Notes under the pieces: generated by a model | The model's input: only the letters and a program-made list of their open reading frames with translations | Told to the model about the DNA's origin: nothing | Databases searched by the model: none | Part shown: one piece after another, positions 25,808 through 35,221 of the stretch | How positions within the stretch are numbered: the stretch's first letter is position 1 | Layout: every line of letters begins with the position of its first letter | From: CAIUPE01 sp046092445 | Lineage (GTDB): Bacteria > Pseudomonadota > Alphaproteobacteria > Rhizobiales > Beijerinckiaceae | Reading direction: 5' to 3' | Length of the DNA: 64,000 nucleotides | Assembly: GCA_046092445.1 (NCBI GenBank) | Contig: JBJTDR010000017.1 | Span: 1 to 64,000 of the forward strand | Position numbers and translations under genes: made by a program

Positions 25808-27028
25808 ATGTCTGATTTTCACCGCATCAAACGCCTGCCGCCGTATGTTTTCGAGCAGGTCAACAGGATCAAGGCGATTGCGCGCAGTCAGGGAGCCGAC
25901 ATCATTGATCTCGGCATGGGTAACCCCGATCTGCCGGCCCCCAAGCATGTTCTCGACAAGCTGATCGAGACGGTCGGCAAGCCGCGGACGGATCGTTATT
26001 CGGCCTCCCGCGGAATATCCGGTCTCAGAAAGGCGCAAGCGGGCTATTACGAGCGGCGATTTGGTGTGAAGCTCAACCCCGACACGCAGGTGATCGCGAC
26101 TCTCGGCTCGAAGGAGGGCTTTGCCAATATGGCGCAGGCGATTACCGCGCCGGGCGACGTGATTCTGGTACCGAATCCGAGCTACCCCATCCATGCTTTC
26201 GGATTTCTGATGGCCGGCGGCGTTATCCGCTCGGTGCAGGCCGAGCCGAATGAGGAATTCTTCCGTCAACTGGAACGTGCGGTCGCCCATTCGATCCCGA
26301 AGCCGATTGCGCTTGTCACCTGTTACCCGGCCAACCCGACGGCCTATCTCGCCAGTCTCGATTTTTATCGTGATCTTGTGGCCATGGCGAAAAAGTACGA
26401 CCTCATCCTCCTGTCCGATCTTGCCTATTCGGAAGTCTATTTTGACGATTCAAACCCGCCGCCCTCGCTCCTTCAGGTGCCGGGTGCGATGGACGTGACG
26501 GTTGAATTCACATCGCTCTCGAAAACATTCTCGATGGCCGGGTGGCGCATGGGGTTTGCGGTAGGCAATGACAAGCTGATTGCAGCGCTCGCCCGCGTCA
26601 AGTCCTATCTCGATTATGGAGCATTCACGCCTATTCAGGTTGCGGCAACCGCGGCGCTCAACGGGCCGGATGACTGCATCCGAGAGATGCGCGACATTTA
26701 CCGCAAACGGCGCGATGCGCTGGTTGAATCCTTCGGCCTGGCCGGATGGGAATTTGACCCGCCACAGGCCTCCATGTTTGCTTGGGTCAAGATCCCCGAA
26801 CCCTTCCGCAAGATGGGCAGTCTGGAATTTTCGAAATTGCTGGTGGAAAAATCCTCTGTTGCGGTCGCACCGGGCATCGGATTCGGTGAATATGGTGATG
26901 ATTACGTGCGGATCGCGCTCGTCGAGAACGAACAGCGCATCCGGCAGGCGGCACGCAATATGCGTCGCTTTTTTGATACTGCGGACAAGACGCTGCATAA
27001 TGAACTAACGGGGACCACACGGTTCTGA
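25808..27028 (+). CDS. Class I/II PLP aminotransferase (AlaC / LL-DAP aminotransferase-like)
   Basis: 406-residue fold-type I aminotransferase. It shows IDLGMGNPDLPAPKHVLDKL at the start, RYSASRGISGLRKA, PNPSYPIHAF, NPTAYLASL, and the PLP lysine in SLSKTFSMAGWRMGF. Members next to homoserine dehydrogenase are usually annotated as alanine transaminase or LL-diaminopimelate aminotransferase. The sequence looks nearer the glutamate-pyruvate type, but the two cannot be separated by eye. Only 27 bp precede hom, so they form one operon with glpX. Confidence 0.9.
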   Translation: MSDFHRIKRLPPYVFEQVNRIKAIARSQGADIIDLGMGNPDLPAPKHVLDKLIETVGKPRTDRYSASRGISGLRKAQAGYYERRFGVKLNPDTQVIATLGSKEGFANMAQAITAPGDVILVPNPSYPIHAFGFLMAGGVIRSVQAEPNEEFFRQLERAVAHSIPKPIALVTCYPANPTAYLASLDFYRDLVAMAKKYDLILLSDLAYSEVYFDDSNPPPSLLQVPGAMDVTVEFTSLSKTFSMAGWRMGFAVGNDKLIAALARVKSYLDYGAFTPIQVAATAALNGPDDCIREMRDIYRKRRDALVESFGLAGWEFDPPQASMFAWVKIPEPFRKMGSLEFSKLLVEKSSVAVAPGIGFGEYGDDYVRIALVENEQRIRQAARNMRRFFDTADKTLHNELTGTTRF

Positions 27029-27055
27029 GAGCGGCGCAATGAACAGGATGATGGC

Positions 27056-28378
27056 ATGAAAAACCCGCTTCGTATCGGCGTTGTCGGTCTCGGAACCGTC
27101 GGTGTAGCCTTGCTTGGCGCACTTGCCACGAATGCGCCTCTCTTGGCCTCGCGCAGTGGACGTCGCTTGATTGTCACCGCCGTGTCAGCGCGTGACAAAA
27201 GCCGCGACAGGGGCATCTCGCTTGAGGGGATCGCATGGTTTGATGATCCCGTTGCCCTTGCGCAATCGGCGGAGGTTGATTGCGTTGTCGAACTGATGGG
27301 CGGGGAGGATGGCGTGGCGAAAGCCGTTGTCGAAGCAGCCCTCGCGCTCGGCAAATCCGTTGTCACCGCCAACAAGGCAATGCTGGCGCGGCATGGCACC
27401 GCGCTTGTCGAGATGGCGGAAGCGAATCGCGCACAACTCAATTTCGAGGCGTCGGTTGCCGGGGGCATCCCGATTGTGAAAACCTTACGGGAATCGCTTG
27501 CCGGCAATGTCATCACCCGCGTTTCGGGCATTCTAAACGGCACCTGCAACTATATTCTCTCGCGGATGGAGCTCGAAGGTCTGACATTCGCCGATTGCCT
27601 TGCGGATGCCCAACGCCTCGGCTATGCGGAAGCCGACCCAACCTTTGATGTGGGCGGGTTTGATACGGCGCATAAATTGTCAATCCTGACGAGCCTTGCG
27701 TTCGGCACCGAAATCGATTCTGACGCCGTCTATGTCGAGGGGATCGCCTCAATCACGCCGCTTGATCTGACAATGGCGGATGAACTCGGCTACCGGATCA
27801 AACTGCTTGGTGTGGCCGAGCGCAGCTCGACCGGTATAGAGCAGCGCGTTCACCCGACAATGGTGCCGAAAAACTGGGCGATCGCGCAGGTCATGGGCGT
27901 GACGAATGCGGTTTCAGTGCTGGCGGAGCCCGTTGGCGAGTTGACGCTGGTGGGGCCGGGCGCAGGCGGTAACGCGACGGCTTCCTCTGTCCTCTCCGAT
28001 CTTGCTGACATCGCCCGCAATATCCATGTCGCTCCGCTTGGCGTGCCTGCTAGCGCCCTGCGCCATGGCGACCGCGCGCCGATGCAGCGGCACGAGGGTG
28101 GCTATTATATCCGCCTCACGGTGCGCGACAGGCCGGGTGCCGCCGCGGGCATCGCAAGCCGTATGGCGGAGCAGATGATTTCGCTCGAAAGCATCGTCCA
28201 GAAGCGCGCTGCGGCGTCGCGCATGGCGGATCCGACCGGCAAATCAGGCGCGCCCGTTCCCGTTGTGCTGATTACCTATGCGACCAGCGAAAACACGATC
28301 CGCGCGGCGCTCGACGCGGTCATGGCGGACGGACATATTGCAGAAGCACCGCAACTCATTCGCATCGAGCGGGGTTGA
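27056..28378 (+). CDS. hom: Homoserine dehydrogenase
   Basis: NAD(P)-dependent reduction of aspartate semialdehyde to homoserine for methionine and threonine synthesis; 440 residues. N-terminal Rossmann GVVGLGTVGVALLGAL; the catalytic core has VVTANKAMLARHG, FEASVAGGIPIVKTLRESLAG, LNGTCNYILSRME and ADPTFDVGGFDTAHKLSIL. A C-terminal ACT domain (YYIRLTVRDRPGAAAGIASR) gives likely threonine feedback. No aspartokinase is fused. It sits between the aminotransferase and glpX in the same direction with short gaps. Confidence 0.97.
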   Translation: MKNPLRIGVVGLGTVGVALLGALATNAPLLASRSGRRLIVTAVSARDKSRDRGISLEGIAWFDDPVALAQSAEVDCVVELMGGEDGVAKAVVEAALALGKSVVTANKAMLARHGTALVEMAEANRAQLNFEASVAGGIPIVKTLRESLAGNVITRVSGILNGTCNYILSRMELEGLTFADCLADAQRLGYAEADPTFDVGGFDTAHKLSILTSLAFGTEIDSDAVYVEGIASITPLDLTMADELGYRIKLLGVAERSSTGIEQRVHPTMVPKNWAIAQVMGVTNAVSVLAEPVGELTLVGPGAGGNATASSVLSDLADIARNIHVAPLGVPASALRHGDRAPMQRHEGGYYIRLTVRDRPGAAAGIASRMAEQMISLESIVQKRAAASRMADPTGKSGAPVPVVLITYATSENTIRAALDAVMADGHIAEAPQLIRIERG

Positions 28379-28411
28379 TAGCTTAAACTCCGCAAAAACG
28401 GGGAGTATCCG

Positions 28412-29440
28412 GTGAGCATTCAAGTGTCGGCCGCCACTCAGGCGAACAATGATATTCACGTCAAGCCGCGTGACGTCATCGAACGTATTTTATCGATGGA
28501 GCTTGTCCGCGTCACGGAGCGCGCTGCCGTCTCCGCCGCGCGCTGGCGCGGGCATGGCAATGAAACCGCCGCCGATCAGGCCGCCGTTGACGCCATGCGG
28601 CGCGAGCTGAACAAGCTTCCCATCGAGGGAACCATCGTGATCGGCGAAGGCGAGCGTGACGCAGCGCCCATGCTGTTCATCGGCGAGAAGGTCGGCAGCG
28701 GCACGGGCCCACGCGTCGATATCGCGGTGGACCCGCTCGAGGGCACGACGCTTTGCGCCAAGGACATGCCCGGCGCGATTGCCGTCATGGCGATGGCACA
28801 GGCCGGCTCCCTGCTCTATGCGCCCGATGTCTATATGGATAAAATCGCGATCGGCCCGGGCTATGCTTCCGGCATTGTCGATCTCGACGCCTCGCCCGCC
28901 GACAATATCAATGCACTGGCGAAAGCCAAAGGCGTGAAGCCTAGCGAAATCAGTACTCTGATCATGGACCGGCCACGCCATGCCGACCTCATCGCAGCAG
29001 TGCGCAGGACTGGCGCGGCGATCCGGCTGATCACGGATGGCGATGTTGCGGGCGTCATCTTCACCGCGATGCAGGGGAAGACCGGCATCGATCTTTATCT
29101 CGGGATTGGCGGCGCACCCGAAGGAGTGCTCGCCGCCGCTGCCCTGCGCTGTGTCGGCGGCCAGATGCAGGGACGACTGATCCTCGATACACCGGTGAAG
29201 ATCGAACGCGCACGCGGCATGGGCATTCTTGACCCCGTCCGCAAATATGACATGGTCGAACTTGCGGCCGACGATGTGATTGTCTCCGCAACGGGCGTCA
29301 CGGACGGCGCACTGATGGCGGGTGTGCGATTCCACCGCGACGTCATCGAGACAGAGACAATTGTCTACCGCTCGATCACCGGCACCGTCCGCCGCATCCA
29401 CGGCGAGCACCGCGAATTAGGCAAGTTTCTGCTGGATTAA
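28412..29440 (+). CDS. glpX: Class II fructose-1,6-bisphosphatase
   Basis: Gluconeogenic phosphatase of the GlpX family, 342 residues. Motifs: ERAAVSAARWRGHGNE, IVIGEGERDAAPMLFIGEKV, VDIAVDPLEGTTLCAKDMPGA (the metal and phosphate site), and a C-terminal RSITGTVRRIHGEHR. GTG start at 28412 with GGGAG eight bases upstream. Last gene of the aminotransferase-hom-glpX run, 33 bp after hom. It is convergent with the amine island. Confidence 0.96.
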   Translation: MSIQVSAATQANNDIHVKPRDVIERILSMELVRVTERAAVSAARWRGHGNETAADQAAVDAMRRELNKLPIEGTIVIGEGERDAAPMLFIGEKVGSGTGPRVDIAVDPLEGTTLCAKDMPGAIAVMAMAQAGSLLYAPDVYMDKIAIGPGYASGIVDLDASPADNINALAKAKGVKPSEISTLIMDRPRHADLIAAVRRTGAAIRLITDGDVAGVIFTAMQGKTGIDLYLGIGGAPEGVLAAAALRCVGGQMQGRLILDTPVKIERARGMGILDPVRKYDMVELAADDVIVSATGVTDGALMAGVRFHRDVIETETIVYRSITGTVRRIHGEHRELGKFLLD

Positions 29441-29457
29441 GACAGTATCAACCCAAA

Positions 29458-29485
29458 ACCCTCAAGCGCATTCGCGCTCGAGGGT
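29458..29485 (-). terminator. Rho-independent terminator of the dimethylamine monooxygenase operon
   Basis: Stem ACCCTC-AAGCGC / GCGCT-CGAGGGT around an ATTC loop. Read on the minus strand it is followed by a T run (GGGTTTTGGG), so it best serves the minus-strand operon ending at 29489. It also lies 17 bp after the glpX stop and could stop that transcript, though with no T run on that side. Confidence 0.7.
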
Positions 29486-29488
29486 CCG

Positions 29489-30529
29489 TCAATCCGGCTG
29501 GCCGCCGGGAGAGGTCGGCGCGCCATCGTCAAAACGCGAGAGCCAGTCGATCGTCATCTGCCGGTAGCGGCTCAGGCCCTTGTAGTCGACGAGCTCGGGC
29601 GGCAGGTTCCTGAGCACACGCGGCATACGGCGCGCCCATTTCGGCACGGTCACGAGTTCGTTCATGCTGATAAGATAGCAGCGGATAGAAAACACGATCG
29701 CGTTCGAACGCGGCAGACGCCACAGGCCCTGCAATTCAACGCGCAAATGCACCTTCTCGCCGACATTCTCCGGCGTCACGGTCATGCGGTCCGAGCCCCA
29801 TTTGTGGAAATTCTCGGGGCTGGTGTCAAGACGCGGATTGATCGTCATGGTCCAGTTGAGCCGCCGGACCGGTTTGCCAAGTTGAAGGTTCATCAGGAAT
29901 TTCAATGCGCGGTCGAACACACCCGCCTCATGCGCCAGAGGCACAGGCCCGTGCCATTCCATGAAATTCATGCCGAGGTCGAAATCGAGCGACCAATCCG
30001 CCTGCGTCGTCACAATTCCGGCATCCATCCAGAGATTGCCGTCGCGCTGGTCGATCAGGCAGAAATCGCCCTGGCACTGGCGGGTAATATATTCCATCGG
30101 CGGGTAGGGCAAGCTCGCCGTGTCGCCGAAGGTGAAGTGCTGGTCAATGCCGAGCGGCCGATTGATCCAGTGCCATTTGTCACCATCCCGCGTCAGCGTG
30201 AAATGTTCGGGATAATGCTCAGACATCGAGACCATCAACAGCTCGACGAGATCCCACTCAGCCAGCAGCATATGCGGCAGTGCCTGGCAGCGCAGCGGGT
30301 CATCCTTCAAAACAAGCGCCCGATCCTCCATCTCCGAGACATAGTGCTCGTCGACATCAATCGGAAATTCGAACACGGAGTTGACCGGGCCGGGCGTGTG
30401 CGGCTCGATATTGACCGTGTACATGAATTTGTCTTCGTGGAACGGAAAGGGAAAACGCCGGACGTGCTCGGGACTGTTTCTGAAGGTGAAATCGTCGCGG
30501 AACGTTTCTTTCTTGAAGACGAGGTTCAT
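29489..30529 (-). CDS. Heme-dependent oxidative N-demethylase family protein (DUF3445), dimethylamine monooxygenase component
   Basis: 346 residues matching the DUF3445 family, the large oxygenase subunit of dimethylamine monooxygenase, which converts dimethylamine to methylamine plus formaldehyde with O2 and reductant. Characteristic stretches are RRFPFPFHEDKFMYTVNIEP near the start, MLLAEWDLVELLM, HWINRPLGIDQHFTFGD, and a C-terminal TMTINPRLDTSPENFHKWG followed by VHLRVELQGLWRLPRSNAIV. It is last in a minus-strand operon after the reductase (26-bp gap) and the DmmA-like subunit. AAGG precedes the ATG. The letters in the literature's dmmDABC are from memory, so I leave the symbol blank. Confidence 0.86.
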   Translation of the reverse strand: MNLVFKKETFRDDFTFRNSPEHVRRFPFPFHEDKFMYTVNIEPHTPGPVNSVFEFPIDVDEHYVSEMEDRALVLKDDPLRCQALPHMLLAEWDLVELLMVSMSEHYPEHFTLTRDGDKWHWINRPLGIDQHFTFGDTASLPYPPMEYITRQCQGDFCLIDQRDGNLWMDAGIVTTQADWSLDFDLGMNFMEWHGPVPLAHEAGVFDRALKFLMNLQLGKPVRRLNWTMTINPRLDTSPENFHKWGSDRMTVTPENVGEKVHLRVELQGLWRLPRSNAIVFSIRCYLISMNELVTVPKWARRMPRVLRNLPPELVDYKGLSRYRQMTIDWLSRFDDGAPTSPGGQPD

Positions 30530-30555
30530 GGGGACACCTTCTCGGCTGGAATGGA

Positions 30556-31533
30556 TCAGAGATCAAGGACGAGCGTGCTGCCCTTGATGCGGGAAACGCA
30601 GATCATGATTTTCCGGTTGCTATCGCGTTCTTCGGGCGCAAGATAGTGGTCGTTATGTTCGAGCGTTCCGTCACACGAGACGACACCAGTGAGACATTGA
30701 CCGCACGCGCCACCCCGGCAAAGATAGGGCGGCTCGACACCGGTAGCCTCGATTGCCTCGAGAATGCTCTCATGCTCGCCGACCGTCACCGTCTTTTTCG
30801 AGCGTTCGAGCACGACGGAAAACGGCTTGCCGCTCGGCGGGGCCAGAAAGCGCTCGGAATGCAGATTTTCTTCCGGCCATCCGGCCTTGCGGCCGCTCTC
30901 CAGCACCCAGTTGATCATACCGCCCGGTCCACACACATAGAGATGCGTGCCGAGGGGCTGGTTTTTGAGCAAAACATCGAGCGGAATACGCTCCTCGCGG
31001 CTGTCAATATAGAGATGCACGAGGTGGCCATAACGCGCCTTCAGCGTATCGGCATAGGCCCCGGCCTGATCATTGCGATAGGCGTAATGCAGTTCGAATG
31101 GCAGCTTCTGTGCCGTCAATTGCTCCGCCATGGCGATCATCGGCGTAATCCCGATCCCGCCTGCGATCAAAATGAACTTACGCCCGCGCTGCTCGACGGG
31201 AAAAAGATTGACCGGCGTGCTCACGGTGAGCTGGTCACCGATTTTCACCGAGTCATGCAGAAACACTGACCCACCCCGCGAATCGACCGTTTTCAAAACG
31301 CTGATCTCGTAGGCGGACAAATCGGTGAGTGATCCCATCAGCGAATACGGGTTACGCGCCCGGCGCGATCCGATATTCATCGACACGACAACATGCGCCC
31401 CCGCTGAAAACACCGGCATCAAACCGCCCGCAACCGGCTCGAACCGGAACCGCTTCACGCGTTCGCTCACCTGCACAATATCGGCCACGCGAACGGGAAT
31501 TTCCGTGCTTCCGCTCATCAGATTCATGCTCAT
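30556..31533 (-). CDS. Ferredoxin reductase-type oxidoreductase (PDR/VanB class), dimethylamine monooxygenase reductase
   Basis: 325-residue electron-transfer protein in the order flavin domain, NAD(P) domain, 2Fe-2S domain. The flavin part includes RARNPYSLMGSLTDLSAYEI; the nucleotide site is ILIAGGIGITPMIAMAEQL with VCGPGGM. The C-terminal plant-type ferredoxin has CRGGACGQCLTGVVSC plus a fourth Cys in KIMICVSR. It would pass electrons from NAD(P)H to the DUF3445 oxygenase. The start ATG overlaps the DmmA stop as ATGA with GAGGAG upstream, so the two are translationally coupled. Confidence 0.9.
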   Translation of the reverse strand: MSMNLMSGSTEIPVRVADIVQVSERVKRFRFEPVAGGLMPVFSAGAHVVVSMNIGSRRARNPYSLMGSLTDLSAYEISVLKTVDSRGGSVFLHDSVKIGDQLTVSTPVNLFPVEQRGRKFILIAGGIGITPMIAMAEQLTAQKLPFELHYAYRNDQAGAYADTLKARYGHLVHLYIDSREERIPLDVLLKNQPLGTHLYVCGPGGMINWVLESGRKAGWPEENLHSERFLAPPSGKPFSVVLERSKKTVTVGEHESILEAIEATGVEPPYLCRGGACGQCLTGVVSCDGTLEHNDHYLAPEERDSNRKIMICVSRIKGSTLVLDL

Positions 31534-32135
31534 GGGAAAATCTCCTCGGCGGGAGGCAATTCGCCCGGCACTTCGGCATCGATACAGACACCCTGAAACG
31601 CGCCGAGACGGCGGGAATAATGGTCGCGCACCAGAAGGTTCAATCCGCAATGCGCGCAAGGCACATGGCTCATCGTGACATTCTCGGTGAAGCCCTTGCA
31701 GTGGACGCACTGGATGCGCCGCGCCAACGAGCCGCGATGTTCCGTGCGCACCGAATGGAAATCAACCGCATTGTTCAACGCCACTTGCATCGCCTGCCCG
31801 ATAAAGCCCTCGGTTCCGGCAATATAAAGCCGCGTCCCCATCGTCGCATTGGTCAAAAAGCCCTGAAGACGGATCAGCAAGGTCTGGATGGTCGGCATCG
31901 GCTGAAGCCGGTAAGGCTGCAATTTCGCCAGCGCACCTTCGTGATCAACCGCTGCGGAGCCTGCTTTCGCATAGAGGATCGTGGCTATTTCAGCCGCATC
32001 CCGGTTCGCAGGGGAGAGCATATCCACCACCGCCTGAGCCCCCTCACCTTCCGCCGCGATCAGATGCTGCACCGCATGGGGATCCAGAATGAGCCCGGTA
32101 TAGACGGGTCTGCTTTTAATGCCGGATACAAGCAT
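31530..32135 (-). CDS. dmmA: Dimethylamine monooxygenase subunit DmmA-like protein
   Basis: 201-residue cytosolic protein. The N-terminal two thirds is an alpha/beta region with MGTRLYIAGTEGFIGQAMQVA, resembling a Rossmann-like half. The C-terminal part has two Cys pairs, CVHC and CAHC, about 18 residues apart, forming a rubredoxin-like or zinc-ribbon knuckle, then RDHYSRRLGAFQGVCID. This matches the DmmA small-subunit family as I know it. GAAGGA precedes the ATG at 32135. It sits between the GcvT-like gene (110-bp gap) and the reductase (overlap). It is an electron-transfer or structural subunit; the role of the Cys cluster is inferred. Confidence 0.82.
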   Translation of the reverse strand: MLVSGIKSRPVYTGLILDPHAVQHLIAAEGEGAQAVVDMLSPANRDAAEIATILYAKAGSAAVDHEGALAKLQPYRLQPMPTIQTLLIRLQGFLTNATMGTRLYIAGTEGFIGQAMQVALNNAVDFHSVRTEHRGSLARRIQCVHCKGFTENVTMSHVPCAHCGLNLLVRDHYSRRLGAFQGVCIDAEVPGELPPAEEIFP

Positions 32136-32244
32136 GGTGTTATCCTTCGAGAGCGGTTACAGCGCGCCCCTCGTCAACAGTCTAGACGACCAGAGCAAAC
32201 ACATTAAACAAACCCGCAGCGCTTTGGGCACCGCGGGATCTGCT

Positions 32245-33378
32245 TTAGCCAATTGCTGTCCGCTTCTTCTTCTCGGGATCATCAAAAGTGATCGTGTGGG
32301 CAATGGCCTTGGCGTTCAGGGACTTGCCGCGCACTTCCAGCGGAGCGCCCTGCTTTGCGTGCGCCACATCAACCCGCATGATCGCCATGGACCGCTTGGT
32401 CAGTTTAGAATAGCTCGGGCAGGTGATAACACCGACCTTCTTGCCATCGGCAAACACTTCGTCGCCAAGATCGGCGGGTCCATCCGCCTCGATCAAGAGA
32501 CCGAAGATCTTGAAGCGTTCCTTGCCCTTCAGCCGTGCATGCTCTTCAGCACCGCGGAAGCCAACCTTGCCGGGGCTGACCGTGAAATCAAGACCGAGTT
32601 CCCACAGCGAGTCGCCGGGGCCTTCATTGGCAAACGGATACATCTGCGAGTTGTCGTACGGATAAAACAGCAGATAGCTCTCGACGCGCAGCATATCGAG
32701 CACGCTGAAGCAGACAGGCATAATGCCCATCTCCTTGCCATCCGCGAGGATCGTATCCCAGATCAAAGGCGCATCCTCGCCCTTGCAGAAAATTTCATAA
32801 CCGCGCTCGCCCGTATACCCAGTGCGCGAAATCATCACGGGACGACCGAACAACGTCGTCTGCATATGGTGGAAATATTTCAGATCGCGAATGCCCGGCA
32901 CATGCTTGGCGAGAAAATCGACCGCAACAGGTCCCTGAAGCGAAAGATCGTGCAGATCATCATCAAACAGCACAGCAACATTGCGCCCCACTGCCTGCTT
33001 GACGACCTCTTCATGCGCCGAGCCAGAGCCATGCACCAGCATCCATGAATTCGGTCCCGTGCGGTAGACGATGCAGTCGTCTGTAAACAGTCCCTTGTCA
33101 TTCAGCATGCATGCATAAACCGAACGACCCGGGTAGATTTTCGTCATGTCGCGGGTGGTGATGTAGTCAAGAATGGCGATTGCGTGCGGACCGATCAGAT
33201 GGATTTTCTTGAGGCCGGAGACGTCCATCAGGCCCGCTTTGGTGCGAACAGCGATATGCTCGGCATAGATGTCCTTGTCATAGGTCCATGCTGTCCCCAT
33301 CCCGCTCCAGTCCTCAAGTTTTGAACCGAGCGCGCGATGCCTGTCGGCAAGTGTCGAATGTCTCCAGGAAAGCGGCAT
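32245..33378 (-). CDS. Stand-alone GcvT-like aminomethyltransferase
   Basis: 377 residues of the GcvT/YgfZ fold, which binds tetrahydrofolate and forms 5,10-methylene-THF from one-carbon units. Features: RTKAGLMDVSGLKKIHLIGP, TRDMTKIYPGRSVYACMLND, and SRTGYTGERGYEIFC, the folate-site signature. A C-terminal GcvT_C barrel begins near PGKVGFRGAEEHARLKG. In TMAO demethylase a domain like this is fused behind DUF1989; here it is separate and heads the oxygenase genes, so it plausibly captures formaldehyde released from dimethylamine. GGGGAG lies close to the ATG. Confidence 0.88.
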   Translation of the reverse strand: MPLSWRHSTLADRHRALGSKLEDWSGMGTAWTYDKDIYAEHIAVRTKAGLMDVSGLKKIHLIGPHAIAILDYITTRDMTKIYPGRSVYACMLNDKGLFTDDCIVYRTGPNSWMLVHGSGSAHEEVVKQAVGRNVAVLFDDDLHDLSLQGPVAVDFLAKHVPGIRDLKYFHHMQTTLFGRPVMISRTGYTGERGYEIFCKGEDAPLIWDTILADGKEMGIMPVCFSVLDMLRVESYLLFYPYDNSQMYPFANEGPGDSLWELGLDFTVSPGKVGFRGAEEHARLKGKERFKIFGLLIEADGPADLGDEVFADGKKVGVITCPSYSKLTKRSMAIMRVDVAHAKQGAPLEVRGKSLNAKAIAHTITFDDPEKKKRTAIG

Positions 33379-33473
33379 GTGTTTATCTCCCCATCAAAAT
33401 TATTCCTGACTGTAACAAATATTTCGCCAAGCGCAACACGCCCATCCCCGACACGCACGGCCGGACGTGAAAA

Positions 33474-33508
33474 GACCGCGCACTCCCTTATCGGGAAATG
33501 CGCGGGTC
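33474..33508 (-). terminator. Rho-independent terminator of the APC permease gene
   Basis: On the minus strand GACCCGCGCA and TGCGCGGTC form a stem around a TTTCCCGATAAGGGAG loop region that can itself pair. TTTT follows at 33470-33473. It lies 13 bp after the permease stop and separates the permease transcript from the downstream GcvT-like operon. Confidence 0.75.
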
Positions 33509-33520
33509 TGTTCGAGTCGT

Positions 33521-35221
33521 TCAGATGACGAAAAAGGCGTTCGCCAGCAGTACCACGACGATACCGGCGATTAGCGTCAGATATGGCAGCATGCCCGCCT
33601 TTTTTGCCGTTGTGCCCGTTCCGAGATCTTCTGCCATCTGATTCGGGAAGCGACCGCCATCCTGAACATAGTGACGGTACAAGAATACCGGAACGATCAA
33701 GGCTGCGGTGATCAGTCCGGCCCAAAGAGCGGACGGATTCCAGACCTTCGCACCGGCACCCATGAAGGCGGCGTTGACGAACGCGAAGAGCGTGCCGAGG
33801 CCGAGCAACCAGTTCGGTGCACGGTAAGGACGCGGGACATGGCCCGAGTCGATACGGTGGATCCAGCCTGCGTTCAGGTTCAGGAAGTTGAAAATGATGT
33901 ACCCGCAATTCGACACCGCAAGGATAAAGAAGAAGCTGGTGGCATCCGCACAGGCAATGGCGAGCACGATCAGGTTGACAACCAAATCCGTCCACATGGC
34001 GCGTGTCGGTGCGCCATGTTCGTTCACATGGCTCAGATAACGCGGCAACCAGCCATCGACCGATCCCTGATAGAGTGTCCGGGATGAACCTGCCATTGCG
34101 GTCATGATCGTGAGCAGCAGGGCGAGGATCATGAGCATGACCAGGATACCATGCACGAAGGCGCCACCACCCACCATGTTGGCCATCGCATCGGCAACGC
34201 CGGAACCGTCAACGATCGGCGTCGCCAGCATGCCGTCGAGGCCCAAAACACCCTGAAACGTGAATGGGACGAGCGTGTAGAGGACGAGACAGAGAATTCC
34301 CGAATAGAAAATGGCTTTGAACGTATCGGTCCTGGGGTCCTTGAACTCCGACGTGTAGCAGATTGCCGTCTCGAAACCGTATGTCGACCATGCGGCGATG
34401 AACATGCCACCGAGAACCAGCGTCCACCCCGCGACATTCCATGCTCCAGGCTCGGGTGCATAGGCCGCCGCAAGCGGAACGAGTCCGGAGAAATTGTCCA
34501 TATTCACCTGACCGGTGATGAGCGGAACGACGCCGACAATCAACATCGGAACGATCACAAGCAAACCGATCCATCTCTGCACATTGGCCGTGCCGAGAAT
34601 GCCGCGATGCTGGATTGCAAAGGTCAGAAGCATCAGTACCATACCGATGAAGAACGCCGCGTTCAGCGAGAGACTGACCGGACCAAGCGTCGTCGAAAAC
34701 AATGTCCAGTTTCGGATCGACGGCTGAACGGCAGCAATCGCAGCCGCGACTTTGGCCGCATCGTCGCCGGCAAGGCTCGCGCCATTCGCCGCAAGCCATG
34801 CGACGACTTCGGGCGCGTCGGCACCCGGGACCGGCGCAAGCGCGTTGAGGATATAGGCTGCTGCAATCGAGCACCCGAGCGATAGAACCGGCGACCACGC
34901 AAACCAGTTGCACCAGACAGAGAGCGGCGCGATAAGCTTGCTGTAACGAACCCACGCCGCGGCACCGTAGACCGATGCTCCGCCGGACTTGTTCGGGAAC
35001 AATCCAGCAATTTCGGCGTAGGTGAATGATTGGATGAAGCCCATGATCATCGACACCGTCCAGATCAGGAAGGCAAGCTTTCCGGTTGTCCCCGCGATGC
35101 CTCCGATCGAGAATAGGACAAGAGCAGGTACACCGCTAGCGACCCAGAACGCGCCCGTCCAGTTGATCGAACGGTGAAGCGAGGGCGTATCGCTGCGCTC
35201 CGCATGACTGATAGAACTCAT
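33521..35221 (-). CDS. APC-family permease, probable amine transporter
   Basis: 566-residue inner-membrane protein with about 12 to 14 helices. The APC start is visible as NWTGAFWVASGVPALVLFSI then GGIAGTTGKLAFLIWTVSMI with a broken first helix. Later segments include YGFETAICYTSEFKDPRTDT, MTAMAGSSRTLYQGSVDGWL, and FNAAF-type C-terminal helices. An unusual loop of about 45 residues (APVPGADAPEVVAWLAANGA onward) lies between helices 3 and 4. Placement beside tmm and the dimethylamine genes suggests uptake of a methylated amine or precursor; the substrate is inferred. GGGGATGAAACA precedes the ATG. Confidence 0.86.
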   Translation of the reverse strand: MSSISHAERSDTPSLHRSINWTGAFWVASGVPALVLFSIGGIAGTTGKLAFLIWTVSMIMGFIQSFTYAEIAGLFPNKSGGASVYGAAAWVRYSKLIAPLSVWCNWFAWSPVLSLGCSIAAAYILNALAPVPGADAPEVVAWLAANGASLAGDDAAKVAAAIAAVQPSIRNWTLFSTTLGPVSLSLNAAFFIGMVLMLLTFAIQHRGILGTANVQRWIGLLVIVPMLIVGVVPLITGQVNMDNFSGLVPLAAAYAPEPGAWNVAGWTLVLGGMFIAAWSTYGFETAICYTSEFKDPRTDTFKAIFYSGILCLVLYTLVPFTFQGVLGLDGMLATPIVDGSGVADAMANMVGGGAFVHGILVMLMILALLLTIMTAMAGSSRTLYQGSVDGWLPRYLSHVNEHGAPTRAMWTDLVVNLIVLAIACADATSFFFILAVSNCGYIIFNFLNLNAGWIHRIDSGHVPRPYRAPNWLLGLGTLFAFVNAAFMGAGAKVWNPSALWAGLITAALIVPVFLYRHYVQDGGRFPNQMAEDLGTGTTAKKAGMLPYLTLIAGIVVVLLANAFFVI